DNA of 7,568 nucleotides from an uncultured Brevibacterium sp. (GCA_902489215.1 CABTZE010000097.1:1-7568); one strand, 5' to 3'. Positions 1-7,292 are shown, numbered from the stretch's first letter. Translations and numbers: made by a program. Notes: generated by a model from the sequence alone, not told the origin.

Positions 1-217
1 CGGCCAGTCGGTTGGAACTCTTATAGCCGGTGCGGCGGTAGTCGAAACAGTCTTCAACATTCCAGGAGTCGGCCAGCTCATCGTCAACTCTGTTGAACGA
101 CGCGACTTCATGGTTATTCAGGGCGTCGTGCTCATGATCACGGTGTCCTACATGCTCATCAATCTGCTCGTAGACATCCTCTACGGGTTCCTCGATCCGA
201 GGGTGCGACTGTCATGA
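1..217 (+). CDS. dppB: Dipeptide/oligopeptide ABC transporter permease, DppB type (3' end only)
   Basis: This is the C-terminal 71 residues of an inner-membrane permease of the DppB/OppB family; the first complete codon is at position 2 and the TGA stop is at 215-217. The visible part contains the family-typical stretch VETVFNIPGVGQLIVNSV (residues 14-31 of the fragment), then RRDFMVIQG, a final hydrophobic membrane segment (about residues 41-62) and the usual tail LYGFLDPRVRL. In this family the protein pairs with a DppC-type subunit to form the channel through which the peptide passes. The 5' part, including the EAA loop that contacts the ATPases, lies outside the window. Its stop overlaps the next start in an ATGA arrangement, so the two permeases are translationally coupled. 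The symbol marks the family; the exact substrate is not shown by the sequence. Confidence 0.93.
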   Translation, partial: GQSVGTLIAGAAVVETVFNIPGVGQLIVNSVERRDFMVIQGVVLMITVSYMLINLLVDILYGFLDPRVRLS

Positions 218-1212
218 CTCACTCAGCAAACAACACTCCGCAGCCTCCCGAGCTCGGCACCGAACCGACTCCGGAAAGCACTGGTGCTGCAAATACAGCA
301 AACCAGGAAGGCCAGCCGCAGCCAGGCTCTGCAATGGGGCTTAACAAACTGAGCATGCGACGCCTGGTGTTTCGCCGCGTCACAAGCAACGGCCTCATCA
401 TGACCGGCGGGGCAATTGTCCTGGCAATCGTTCTCCTGACGATTTTCGGGCCGCTGTTGGTATCTCGCGGACCGCTTGACCTCAACATCCCTGACCGTCT
501 GCAGGGACCGAGCGGCGACTATCTTTTGGGAACCGACAACTACGGTCGTGACCTGCTTTCGCGCACTCTGCACGGGGCGCGCGTATCGCTGTTCGTCGGT
601 TTCGCTGTCGCCATCCTTTCGACTGTCATCGGATACATCATCGGAATGTACTCGGCATACTTCCGGTGGGCCGACGCCGTTCTTATGCGCATCTGCGATG
701 GCTTCATGGCGTTCCCTGCAATCCTGCTTGCAATCGCTCTCATGGCAGTGCTTGGAGCAAAAACCTCAAACGTTGTGATTGCACTGACGGTCGTCTTCAC
801 GCCTTATGTAGCCAGGGTCGTACGGTCATCCGCACTTGTAGTCAAAGAGCAGACCTTCATTGAAGCTCTGCGAGCGCAAGGCGCGTCCTCGAACAGGATC
901 ATCTGGCTGAATATGGCCCCAAACGTAGTGTCGCCAGCAGTCATTCAAGCCACATTCATCTTCGCGGATTCGATTATCACGGAAGCTGCACTGTCATTCC
1001 TCGGCGCCGGAGTTCCACCACCAGCGCCATCGTGGGGCAACATCCTGCTGGATGGAAAGTCGCTCATATTCAACAACCCGTGGATGACCATCGTTCCCGG
1101 TGCAGCAATCGTCATAACCGTGTTGGGAATCAATCTCCTCGGTGACGGTCTTCGCGATCTATTCGATCCGCATACCGGCAGGGCACTGAAGAAAGGCGGT
1201 GGACGAAAGTGA
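214..1212 (+). CDS. dppC: Dipeptide/oligopeptide ABC transporter permease, DppC type
   Basis: This encodes a complete 332-residue inner-membrane permease that should pair with the DppB-type subunit. A long, hydrophilic N-terminus rich in P, T, Q and N (residues 1-45) precedes the first membrane helix (about 62-83). Then come the family motif GTDNYGRDLLSR (106-117), membrane segments at about 124-148, 164-182 and 186-203, and the EAA coupling loop FIEALRAQGASSNRIIWLNM (215-234), which docks onto the ATPase. Next are another helix, LSFLGAGV (260-267), PSWGNIL (272-278), a last helix (about 292-312) and the typical ending LGDGLRDLFDPH. The ATG at 214 overlaps the dppB stop and has GAGGG at 199-203 as a plausible ribosome binding site. 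The N-terminal tail is longer than the short cytoplasmic leader common in this family; it could be partly non-conserved, but no better start is visible. Confidence 0.95.
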   Translation: MTHSANNTPQPPELGTEPTPESTGAANTANQEGQPQPGSAMGLNKLSMRRLVFRRVTSNGLIMTGGAIVLAIVLLTIFGPLLVSRGPLDLNIPDRLQGPSGDYLLGTDNYGRDLLSRTLHGARVSLFVGFAVAILSTVIGYIIGMYSAYFRWADAVLMRICDGFMAFPAILLAIALMAVLGAKTSNVVIALTVVFTPYVARVVRSSALVVKEQTFIEALRAQGASSNRIIWLNMAPNVVSPAVIQATFIFADSIITEAALSFLGAGVPPPAPSWGNILLDGKSLIFNNPWMTIVPGAAIVITVLGINLLGDGLRDLFDPHTGRALKKGGGRK

Positions 1213-2318
1213 CTGCATCCATGAAAAACGGCACTGTGCACGAACCTACGTCAGCGAGCAAACCAGAACGAGTCATCACCGTGCAGGGCCTCACCACGCA
1301 GCTGGCTACCGAACAAGGCACCGTGACTGCAGTCGAAGAAGTTGACTTTCACGTCAACGCCGGCGAAGTACTCGGGATCGTCGGAGAATCGGGTTGCGGT
1401 AAATCCGTCACCGTTGAATCAGTCATGCGGTTGCTCGACGAAAAGACCACGGAGTATTCGGGCACCGTCGATTTCAACGGCAGCAATCTCCTGTCGGTCA
1501 GCGAAGCGAAGATGCGCAAGTTCCGCGGCGACCAGATATCGATGATCTTCCAAGACCCTATGAGCTCCCTTAACCCGGTCTTTACGATCGGAGATCAGCT
1601 CATTGAGACCATCCGGATCCACCACCCCATGTCAAAGGCGAAGGCAAAGAAGATCGCCATTGACGCCCTGGAGCAAACGGGAATCGTGGACCCTGACAAC
1701 AGGATCAACGACTACCCGCACCAGCTGTCAGGGGGTATGCGGCAGAGGGTCATGATCGCAATGGCCCTGGTGTGCGAACCTAAGCTGCTCATCGCTGATG
1801 AACCGACAACAGCGCTCGACGTCACAACGCAGAAGCAGATCCTCAAGCTCATTGACGACCTGCGCACAAAGCACAATATGGCGACGATCCTCATCACGCA
1901 CGACCTTGGTGTGGTTGCTGAAGTCTGCGACAAAGTGATGGTCATGTACTTGGGTGAAGCAGTCGAAGCAGGACGCACTCAGGAGGTTCTCGAACGCCCA
2001 CTGCACCCCTATACGCGCGGCCTGCAGGCTTCAACTCCTGCCCTAGACACGGATCGGACTCAGCCGCTGCCAACAATTCCAGGGCGCGTTCCCACACTGT
2101 TCGACGTGCCCTCCGGATGTCGCTTCGCTTCGCGTTGCCCGTTCGTCGAAGACGCCTGCAGGAACAATCGGCAGGAGCTTTCAACCGATGAAACCGGCAG
2201 GGAAGTCCGGTGCTGGAAAGCGGCAGAGGGGCTGTTAAACGAAACACCGTCCGAAATCACAGCAGATCATGAGGCGGAAGCCGAAGCCTCGGGCCAGAAA
2301 AGGAGCACCGATGTCTGA
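1209..2318 (+). CDS. dppD: Dipeptide/oligopeptide ABC transporter ATP-binding protein, DppD type
   Basis: This is a cytoplasmic ATPase of 369 residues that energises peptide import with the DppF-type partner. Visible motifs are Walker A GESGCGKS (59-66), Q-loop FQDPMSSLNP (Q115), signature LSGGMRQR (173-180), Walker B LLIADEPT (193-200, catalytic E198) and switch histidine H231. The oligopeptide/dipeptide C-terminal domain begins near HPYTRGL (266-272). It includes four cysteines, C304, C310, C317 and C335, in the GCRFASRCPF context. In characterised Opp/Dpp ATPases this cluster holds a [4Fe-4S] centre. The GTG start at 1209 overlaps the dppC stop as GTGA and follows AAAGGCGG (1192-1199). An in-frame ATG at 1221 is possible but lies too far from that site. 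The last 25 residues are acidic and look non-conserved. Confidence 0.95.
   Translation: MTASMKNGTVHEPTSASKPERVITVQGLTTQLATEQGTVTAVEEVDFHVNAGEVLGIVGESGCGKSVTVESVMRLLDEKTTEYSGTVDFNGSNLLSVSEAKMRKFRGDQISMIFQDPMSSLNPVFTIGDQLIETIRIHHPMSKAKAKKIAIDALEQTGIVDPDNRINDYPHQLSGGMRQRVMIAMALVCEPKLLIADEPTTALDVTTQKQILKLIDDLRTKHNMATILITHDLGVVAEVCDKVMVMYLGEAVEAGRTQEVLERPLHPYTRGLQASTPALDTDRTQPLPTIPGRVPTLFDVPSGCRFASRCPFVEDACRNNRQELSTDETGREVRCWKAAEGLLNETPSEITADHEAEAEASGQKRSTDV
2301..2305 (+). promoter_or_regulatory. Ribosome binding site that fixes the dppF start
   Basis: AGGAG sits five bases upstream of the ATG at 2311 and selects that start. The upstream in-frame ATG at 2269 would add 14 basic residues (MRRKPKPRARKGAP), has no comparable site and would overlap dppD by 50 bases, so it is unlikely to be used. 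Confidence 0.85.
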
Positions 2319-3174
2319 GACTGCACCGGTACTAGAGGTTCGGGAGCTCACAAAGACCTTTACACAGCGCAACGCTCTCGGCTTGAAGAAAGCAGAAGTA
2401 CACGCGGTCCAAAAGGTCAGTTTGTCCATTAATCCAGGTGAAACGTATGGGCTGGTCGGCGAATCAGGCTGCGGGAAATCAACTACCGGCCGGATCCTGC
2501 AAGGCCTCGAGGAGCCGACGTCCGGGGAGGTCCTCTTCCACGGCAAATCGGTTGCAGATTTCGACCGTGCCGAGAAGAAGAAGTACCGCTCGAAGGTGCA
2601 GATGATCTTTCAGGATCCCAACTCATCGCTCAACCCGCGCAAACGCATTGGACCGATTCTCAATGAGACCTTGGTCATCCAGGGGGTCCGCGACGCCGCT
2701 GAGCGCAAGAAGCGAATTCTCGCTTCAATCGAGGATGTCGGATTCGGTGAGGAACACCTGGTGCGCTATCCCCATGAATTCTCAGGAGGTCAGCGTCAGC
2801 GAATCGGCATTGCACGCGCTCTGGTCACGAAGCCGGAAGTGATTCTCTGTGACGAGGCAGTTTCAGCGCTCGACGTATCCATCCAGGCCCAGATTCTCAA
2901 CCTGCTGAACCGCATTCAGGAGGAATACGGTCTGACCTACTTGTTTATTTCGCACGACCTTTCAGTGGTTCGCTACATCGCAGATCGAGTCGGGGTCATG
3001 CGGAGTGGGCAGATTGTCGAGGAAGCGCCAGTTGATGAACTGTTTGCCAATCCGCAGGACGAGTACACGCGCCGACTGCTGAGCTCCGTCCCGCAGGTAA
3101 AGCCTGGCGCTTACAGCGAAGCAGTCCCGGTAGGAACCACCACGGGCGGCACACTCGAAGGAGGCAGGAAATGA
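2311..3174 (+). CDS. dppF: Dipeptide/oligopeptide ABC transporter ATP-binding protein, DppF type
   Basis: This is the second cytoplasmic ATPase of the importer, 287 residues from the ATG at 2311. Visible motifs are Walker A GESGCGKST (50-58), Q-loop FQDPNSSLNPRKRIG (Q101), signature FSGGQRQR (157-164), Walker B VILCDEAVSALD (177-188, catalytic E182) and switch histidine H215. EYTRRLLSSVP (251-261) marks the start of the peptide-transporter C-terminal region. That region then stops early in a glycine/threonine-rich tail and lacks the cysteine cluster that dppD carries, so any iron-sulfur centre would be in DppD only. The gene overlaps dppD by eight bases and the following binding-protein gene by four. 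That this ATPase works with the preceding three genes is inferred from the operon layout and from having one DppD-type and one DppF-type subunit. Confidence 0.95.
   Translation: MSETAPVLEVRELTKTFTQRNALGLKKAEVHAVQKVSLSINPGETYGLVGESGCGKSTTGRILQGLEEPTSGEVLFHGKSVADFDRAEKKKYRSKVQMIFQDPNSSLNPRKRIGPILNETLVIQGVRDAAERKKRILASIEDVGFGEEHLVRYPHEFSGGQRQRIGIARALVTKPEVILCDEAVSALDVSIQAQILNLLNRIQEEYGLTYLFISHDLSVVRYIADRVGVMRSGQIVEEAPVDELFANPQDEYTRRLLSSVPQVKPGAYSEAVPVGTTTGGTLEGGRK
3160..3164 (+). promoter_or_regulatory. Ribosome binding site for the solute-binding lipoprotein
   Basis: GGAGG lies six bases before the ATG at 3171. It is the strongest Shine-Dalgarno-like sequence in the transport operon, which fits the higher copy number usually needed for the binding protein relative to the membrane subunits. 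Confidence 0.8.
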
Positions 3175-4730
3175 ACAAGTGGCGTCGCACCTTGAAGCGC
3201 ACCGCAGCGCTCGTTGTTTCAGCAGTGTTTCTTGCAGTCAGCGGCTGTGCCGCGAAAGCGTCAGACCCGCTCGCCGAATTCCACTATGGATTGAACACGC
3301 AGCCTGCGATCCTCGACCCGCTGATGAGTACAGCTACCGTTACTGCAGAGGTATCAAGGCTCATCTTTGAACCACTCTTGACCCAGGATGAGAACTTTGA
3401 AGTCCAGCCGCACGTTGCGGAGTCTTGGGAAGAGTCCAACGGTGGCAAAACAGTTACCTTCACCATCAGAAACGACTTAAAGTTTCACAACGGCGACCCG
3501 GTGACAACGGATGATGTCAAGGCGAGTATCGAACGCTGGATCGAAACGACAGGAGTCGGGCAGCAATTCTTCGAGGGTGTTGAGGTTGAACGGGTAAGCG
3601 ACAGCAAGGTAGCTGTTCACACGCCTAAGAAGATGTTCACCCTGTTGGAGTTCTTGTCAGATGCCGGCGGTCAGATGACCGCGATCATGCCAAAGAAAAT
3701 CCTAGATGACACTCCGGCCGAAGGGTTGACCGAGTTTGTCGGTACCGGTCCCTATGTTTTCGATCAGTGGAAAACAGACCAGTACATCGCGCTTCACAAG
3801 TTCGAGGACTACAAGCCGCCCAAGGGTGAGAGGAGCGGTCTGGCCGGTCACCGGGAGGCTAAGAGCGAAAAAATGATCCTGCATTTTGTGGCAGACCCAT
3901 CGACGCGTCTTGCAGGACTTCAATCTGGGGAGTACAACGCGGTATCGCTTATACCCTTTGACAATTCAGGTTTGATTGAAAAGGACACCACCCTCAAGGC
4001 GATAACCGGCGAAAATGGATTCAATGGTGTTGTCTTCAATAAAAAAGCTGGCCTCATGGCCGATAACACGATGCGTCACGCTGTTGCCGCAGCACTTAAC
4101 CATGACGATATTCAATTGGCGGCCTTTGCTGACAAGGAATTCTACGACGTCAATGGCGCCATCAGTCTGCCCTCGCAGCAGTATTACACAGAGGCTGGCA
4201 TCGATAAGTTCAATCAGCACGACCTCAAACTGGCTGCCAAGCTTATGGAAGAAGCGGGGTACGGCGGCGAGCCGGTGCGCATTCTTACATCTCGTGAATA
4301 TGAAGACCACTACAACTCTGCTGTTGTTCTTGAGCAGAATCTCAAAACAGCTGGCTTCAATACTAAAATGATTGTGGTCGACTGGGCGACGGTTCTTAAT
4401 ATGAGAACTGACGAAACTGCCTACGATTTGTTTACAACTGCTTGGGCGGTGAACACTATTCCCTCCACTCAGGTGTTTCTTTTGGAATCCTGGCCGGGTT
4501 GGACAAATGACGACCAGTTGAAGCAGGCAATGAATGACTTGACGTATGCCGCTGACGAGAATGAGGCTAAAGAAGCCAATGATCGTCTGCAAGAGCGTTT
4601 CTTTGAATATCGTCCTATCGTTAAGTACGGGAACAAGCGAACTATCATCGGAGCATCGGCAGACGCGGAGGGTGTCGAATTCGTTACCGGTGCAGGTGTG
4701 ATCTTGTGGGAAGCCCACATGACTGATTAA
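3171..4730 (+). CDS. ABC transporter substrate-binding lipoprotein, family 5 (peptide type)
   Basis: This encodes a 519-residue extracellular solute-binding protein of the peptide/nickel family (SBP_bac_5). The N-terminus has a basic region (KWRRTLKR), a hydrophobic core (about 12-23) and the lipobox VSGC with lipidation cysteine C26. It should therefore be exported, cleaved before C26 and anchored to the outer face of the membrane. Family hallmarks follow: HVAESWE (81-87), FTIRNDLKFHNGDPVTTDDV (97-116), GTGPYVFDQW (191-200), STRLAGLQSGEYN (244-256) and the lobe II region FNGVVFNKK (284-292) onward. Its place after both ATPases, with ATGA overlap with dppF, ties it to this importer and makes it the subunit that sets substrate choice. 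The ligand cannot be read from the sequence. From about 3960 to the stop, GC content is visibly lower than in the neighbouring genes. Confidence 0.95.
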   Translation: MNKWRRTLKRTAALVVSAVFLAVSGCAAKASDPLAEFHYGLNTQPAILDPLMSTATVTAEVSRLIFEPLLTQDENFEVQPHVAESWEESNGGKTVTFTIRNDLKFHNGDPVTTDDVKASIERWIETTGVGQQFFEGVEVERVSDSKVAVHTPKKMFTLLEFLSDAGGQMTAIMPKKILDDTPAEGLTEFVGTGPYVFDQWKTDQYIALHKFEDYKPPKGERSGLAGHREAKSEKMILHFVADPSTRLAGLQSGEYNAVSLIPFDNSGLIEKDTTLKAITGENGFNGVVFNKKAGLMADNTMRHAVAAALNHDDIQLAAFADKEFYDVNGAISLPSQQYYTEAGIDKFNQHDLKLAAKLMEEAGYGGEPVRILTSREYEDHYNSAVVLEQNLKTAGFNTKMIVVDWATVLNMRTDETAYDLFTTAWAVNTIPSTQVFLLESWPGWTNDDQLKQAMNDLTYAADENEAKEANDRLQERFFEYRPIVKYGNKRTIIGASADAEGVEFVTGAGVILWEAHMTD

Positions 4731-4790
4731 GCCACGGCAAGAACTGATTTCTCCTTCGCAGGGCGTCGATGTTCTAGGAAAGGGGCTGGT
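4731..4790 (+). other. Short intergenic gap inside the probable operon
   Basis: This 60-base gap separates the binding-protein gene from the amidohydrolase gene. I see no hairpin followed by a T-run and no convincing -35/-10 pair. It ends with a good ribosome binding site, AAAGGGG (4779-4785), five bases before the GTG at 4791. Read-through from the transport genes is the likely way the next gene is expressed. Confidence 0.6.
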
Positions 4791-6386
4791 GTGGCGCAGG
4801 CAACTGTTCTAACCGGAGCCACTGTGTACGACGGAACTGGATCCCCGGGTCAGAAGCTTGATCTGCTGATCCAGGACAGTGCGATTGTCGCAGTCCGCCC
4901 GCCGGGCACCTTTCGCGGGCTTGTGCACTCAGCTACGACAGTCGATGTAACCGGAATGTGCATTGCTCCGGGATTTATCGACGCACACAGCCATTCCGAC
5001 AGCTCTCCGCTCATTGGGATGGACGATACGTCCAAGGTTCTGCAGGGTGTGACCACGGAGGTCAATGGGAACTGCGGGTTTGGGCTGGCCCCGATCAACC
5101 CAGTGTTCTTGTCGGATTTCGTCACACTGGCAAAGCGCATCTTCCCTGATCTGAGCTTTGACTGGAATAGCCTTGATGAATTCCATAGACGTTGCGCCTC
5201 CGACGGTTTCATTACGAACTTCGCTTTCCTAGCTGGGCATAACACTCTGCGCATTGCGGCAATGGGTTCAGATGAGCGTGAGCCCACACGTGCTGAGCTT
5301 GGAGTGATGAAAGATGAGCTTCTGCGTGCGCTTGAAGCCGGAGCTGCTGGTCTGACAACCGGGCTGATCTATCCGCCCGGCATCTTCTCCACCTCGAGCG
5401 AGATCGCGGAGCTGGCGGCGGTTATGCCGGAAAGTGCCGTCTACGCCAGCCACATGCGCAATGAATCTATGCGTGTGAGGGAAGCTATAGAAGAAACAGT
5501 GGCTGTCGCAGCTGAGGCAGGTGTGCGCTGTCATGTTTCTCATTTGAAAGTAGCGGGACGCAAGCTGTGGGGGCAGATGGAGGAGATCATCGATCTCCTT
5601 GACGGCCATCGAGCATCTGGTGCTGCGCTGACTCATGATGTTTATCCCTACACAGCTTCTTCCACCATGTTGACGGCGGTACTTCCTCCGTGGGCGCATG
5701 ATGGAGGGGCGCCGGCGCTGCTGCAGCGACTGAGCTCACCCACCGAGCGTGCGCGGATGGCCAGGGATATTGAAGACCCGGCATCGGGGTTCGATAACCA
5801 CGTTCGTTCAACCGGGTGGGAGCACATTGTCATAGCCAGCACTGGCAGCCACCGGTATGAGGGTTTGTCGCTGGCTGCTTTGGCCGCCCAGAAGAAGACA
5901 TCCCCGCTGGAGGCCATTGCGGAGCTGCTTGTCGACGAACAGCTGAAAGCCACGATGATTGTGCACGGCATCGGGGAAGTCGATGTGCAGACTGCGCTGC
6001 GCAGTCCCTTCACTGCGATCGGCTCGGACGGCCTGCCCGTCGGCACAGGAGGAAAACCGCACCCAAGAGGGGACGGAACATTCTCCCGGGGTCTTGACTA
6101 CTACGTGCGGCAAGAAAACCTGCTGAGCCTTGAGGAAGCCATCCGGCGCATGACTTCACTGCCGGCCGATGTCTTCTCACTGCGCGGCCGAGGTCGGATC
6201 GAGGTCGGCTACGCTGCTGATCTTGTCGTGTTTGACGCTGTTAATCTGCGGGATCACGCCACATTTGATGACCCCGTGCGCTCACCGTCTGGCATCCACT
6301 CAGTGTGGATTGCAGGCGAGCAGGTGGTGTCCGACGGGGAGTACTTGGGTCGCCGGTGCGGATCGCTGCTCAAAGCCTCGCACTGA
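4791..6386 (+). CDS. D-aminoacylase-type amidohydrolase (N-acyl-D-amino-acid deacylase family)
   Basis: This is a 531-residue cytoplasmic metal-dependent hydrolase; no signal peptide is visible. The family removes N-acyl groups from D-amino acids, giving the free D-amino acid and a carboxylate. Residues 1-60 form the N-terminal beta-sandwich part (TVYDGTGSPG). Metal-site candidates are H66 and H68 in IDAHSHSD, C95 in TTEVNGNCGFG, H221 in YASHMRNE and H251 in VSHLKVAG; catalytic D413 is in IGSDGLP, followed by HPR (424-426). C95 replaces the carboxylated lysine of many amidohydrolases and matches Cys96 of the Alcaligenes D-aminoacylase as I recall it. The H251-D413 spacing exceeds that enzyme's by about 45 residues, in an inserted segment near 293-400. 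RIEVGYAADLVVFD (469-482) closes the fold. The GTG start is supported by AAAGGGG (4779-4785). Substrate (neutral, D-Glu or D-Asp type, or a D-dipeptide) is unresolved. Confidence 0.88.
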   Translation: MAQATVLTGATVYDGTGSPGQKLDLLIQDSAIVAVRPPGTFRGLVHSATTVDVTGMCIAPGFIDAHSHSDSSPLIGMDDTSKVLQGVTTEVNGNCGFGLAPINPVFLSDFVTLAKRIFPDLSFDWNSLDEFHRRCASDGFITNFAFLAGHNTLRIAAMGSDEREPTRAELGVMKDELLRALEAGAAGLTTGLIYPPGIFSTSSEIAELAAVMPESAVYASHMRNESMRVREAIEETVAVAAEAGVRCHVSHLKVAGRKLWGQMEEIIDLLDGHRASGAALTHDVYPYTASSTMLTAVLPPWAHDGGAPALLQRLSSPTERARMARDIEDPASGFDNHVRSTGWEHIVIASTGSHRYEGLSLAALAAQKKTSPLEAIAELLVDEQLKATMIVHGIGEVDVQTALRSPFTAIGSDGLPVGTGGKPHPRGDGTFSRGLDYYVRQENLLSLEEAIRRMTSLPADVFSLRGRGRIEVGYAADLVVFDAVNLRDHATFDDPVRSPSGIHSVWIAGEQVVSDGEYLGRRCGSLLKASH

Positions 6387-6422
6387 CTCTGCAAAGCGAA
6401 GCCCAGCCCAGCAACCCCGTCC
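6387..6422. other. Convergent intergenic gap
   Basis: These 36 bases lie between the stops of the amidohydrolase gene (+) and the Nudix gene (-). A bidirectional terminator would be expected here, but I see no compact stem-loop with a T-tract. Complementary 7-mers GACGGGG (in the amidohydrolase 3' end) and CCCCGTC (at its right edge) are some 70 bases apart, too far for a convincing intrinsic terminator. Confidence 0.5.
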
Positions 6423-7280
6423 CTACAGAACTGCCCGCCCCACCTCGTCAGCCAGACGAATGAGCTTTTCCGGCAGTTCCAGGTGCCCCGACCCGTCGCT
6501 GTTCTCCACAACGAACGGCCGCACCTCGAGCACGTCACGATTGCCCGCAAGCACCTCGCGAACATCAGCGTGCCCGTACAGTTCGACAAAAGTGCACAGC
6601 TGAGGGGGCATCAGCTGCAGCTCGCCGGCGGCACTCTTCCGCACAGCGTCTTCAGGCGTGATCCACCCGTCGACAGTCGACTCAGCCGACACCCCAAGAA
6701 CCTCCTGCCCAACAGGACAGGCGGCCAAGAAGAACCATGTGTGGAAGCGGCGCGGCTCAACCTCAGGGGTTACCCACACGCTCCACGGGGTGAGCCAATC
6801 CGTGCGCAGAACCAAGCCGTGCTTGCGCAGCAGATCAGCAAAGGACATTTCTCGGGCATCAACCGCCTCCCGGTCAGCCCGCCACTCATCAGTGTTCAGC
6901 GTCGTTAGATCGCTGCCATCAGCCGCCGTGGCCAGCAGATAGCCAGACTCCTCAAAAGTCTCCCGCGCCGCCGCAACCAACAGGCCCCGCGCTTCATCCG
7001 CACTGACACCCAGCCGCTGCGCCCATTCCTCAGGCGAGGGCCCATGCCACGCATCAATTTCTGCACTGTCAGCAGCGTCGACCTTCCCACCAGGGAAAAC
7101 GGGCCGGCCTCCGAACACCATCGACGACTGGCGCTTCTGCAGGTACGCTTCCGGTCCGCGCTCGCCATCACGCAACAAGATCACGGTGGCCGACGGTCGG
7201 GGAGTGTCCGGCTCAACGCCGCTCATACGCTCTTTGATCTTCGCCAGCGACTCTGCTGAGAAGTGAATTCTGGGATCCAT
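6423..7280 (-). CDS. Nudix hydrolase, NUDT19/RP2-like, with a split Nudix box
   Basis: From the ATG at 7280 this encodes 285 residues of a Nudix-fold hydrolase, a family that cleaves nucleoside diphosphates linked to another group. The order is a first strand SATVILLRDG (30-39), YLQKRQSSMVFGGRPVFPGG (46-65), VDAAD (67-71), the catalytic half-box ARETFEESGY (105-114: R106, E107, E110, E111, G113), then TPWSVWVTPEVEPRRFHTWF (164-183). In the canonical Nudix box the glycine sits 14 residues before the arginine; here the gap from G65 is 41, so about 27 residues are inserted. That architecture and the FPGGxxDAAD and EPRRFxT motifs match mammalian NUDT19, known as a coenzyme A diphosphatase, but this protein's substrate is not established. 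It runs convergent to the transport operon and shows no obvious link to it. The frame stays open upstream to 7568, so a longer protein is possible; the Nudix domain itself needs nothing upstream of 7280. Confidence 0.82.
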   Translation of the reverse strand: MDPRIHFSAESLAKIKERMSGVEPDTPRPSATVILLRDGERGPEAYLQKRQSSMVFGGRPVFPGGKVDAADSAEIDAWHGPSPEEWAQRLGVSADEARGLLVAAARETFEESGYLLATAADGSDLTTLNTDEWRADREAVDAREMSFADLLRKHGLVLRTDWLTPWSVWVTPEVEPRRFHTWFFLAACPVGQEVLGVSAESTVDGWITPEDAVRKSAAGELQLMPPQLCTFVELYGHADVREVLAGNRDVLEVRPFVVENSDGSGHLELPEKLIRLADEVGRAVL

Positions 7281-7286
7281 GCCCTC

Positions 7287-7292
7287 ACTGTA
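7287..7292 (-). promoter_or_regulatory. Possible -10 element for a leaderless Nudix transcript
   Basis: Read on the minus strand, TACAGT (a TANNNT hexamer) ends six bases before the ATG at 7280. A transcript from it would begin at or next to the A of the start codon. The only purine-rich sequence, GAGGG, is one base from the ATG and too close to act as a ribosome binding site, which suits leaderless translation common in actinomycetes. No -35 hexamer at 16-18 bases is visible, so this is tentative. Confidence 0.3.

Noticed and set aside
2269..2310. An upstream ATG that would lengthen DppF by 14 residues.
   Set aside because: The added sequence is basic and non-conserved, it has no ribosome binding site, and AGGAG at 2301-2305 points to the ATG at 2311.
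3183..3200. Twin arginines in the binding-protein signal peptide (WRRTLKR), suggesting Tat export.
   Set aside because: The motif lacks the serine/threonine before the arginines and the phenylalanine after them. Together with a normal lipobox, this fits ordinary lipoprotein export better.
3966..4718. A 250-codon open frame on the minus strand.
   Set aside because: It is fully antisense to the binding-protein gene, whose family motifs are clear. Its product is cysteine- and phenylalanine-rich with no recognisable domain, and it has no flanking gene context, so I treat it as a shadow frame.
4839..4859. A cloning-polylinker-like run: GGATCCCCGGGT followed by AAGCTT.
   Set aside because: It lies inside an uninterrupted coding sequence where the protein reads DGTGSPGQKLDLL, as expected for the N-terminus of this amidohydrolase family. 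The sites are chance matches, and there is no vector sequence on either side.
6336..6421. GACGGGG and CCCCGTC as a terminator stem between the convergent genes.
   Set aside because: The arms are about 70 bases apart, one lies within coding sequence, and no T-run follows.
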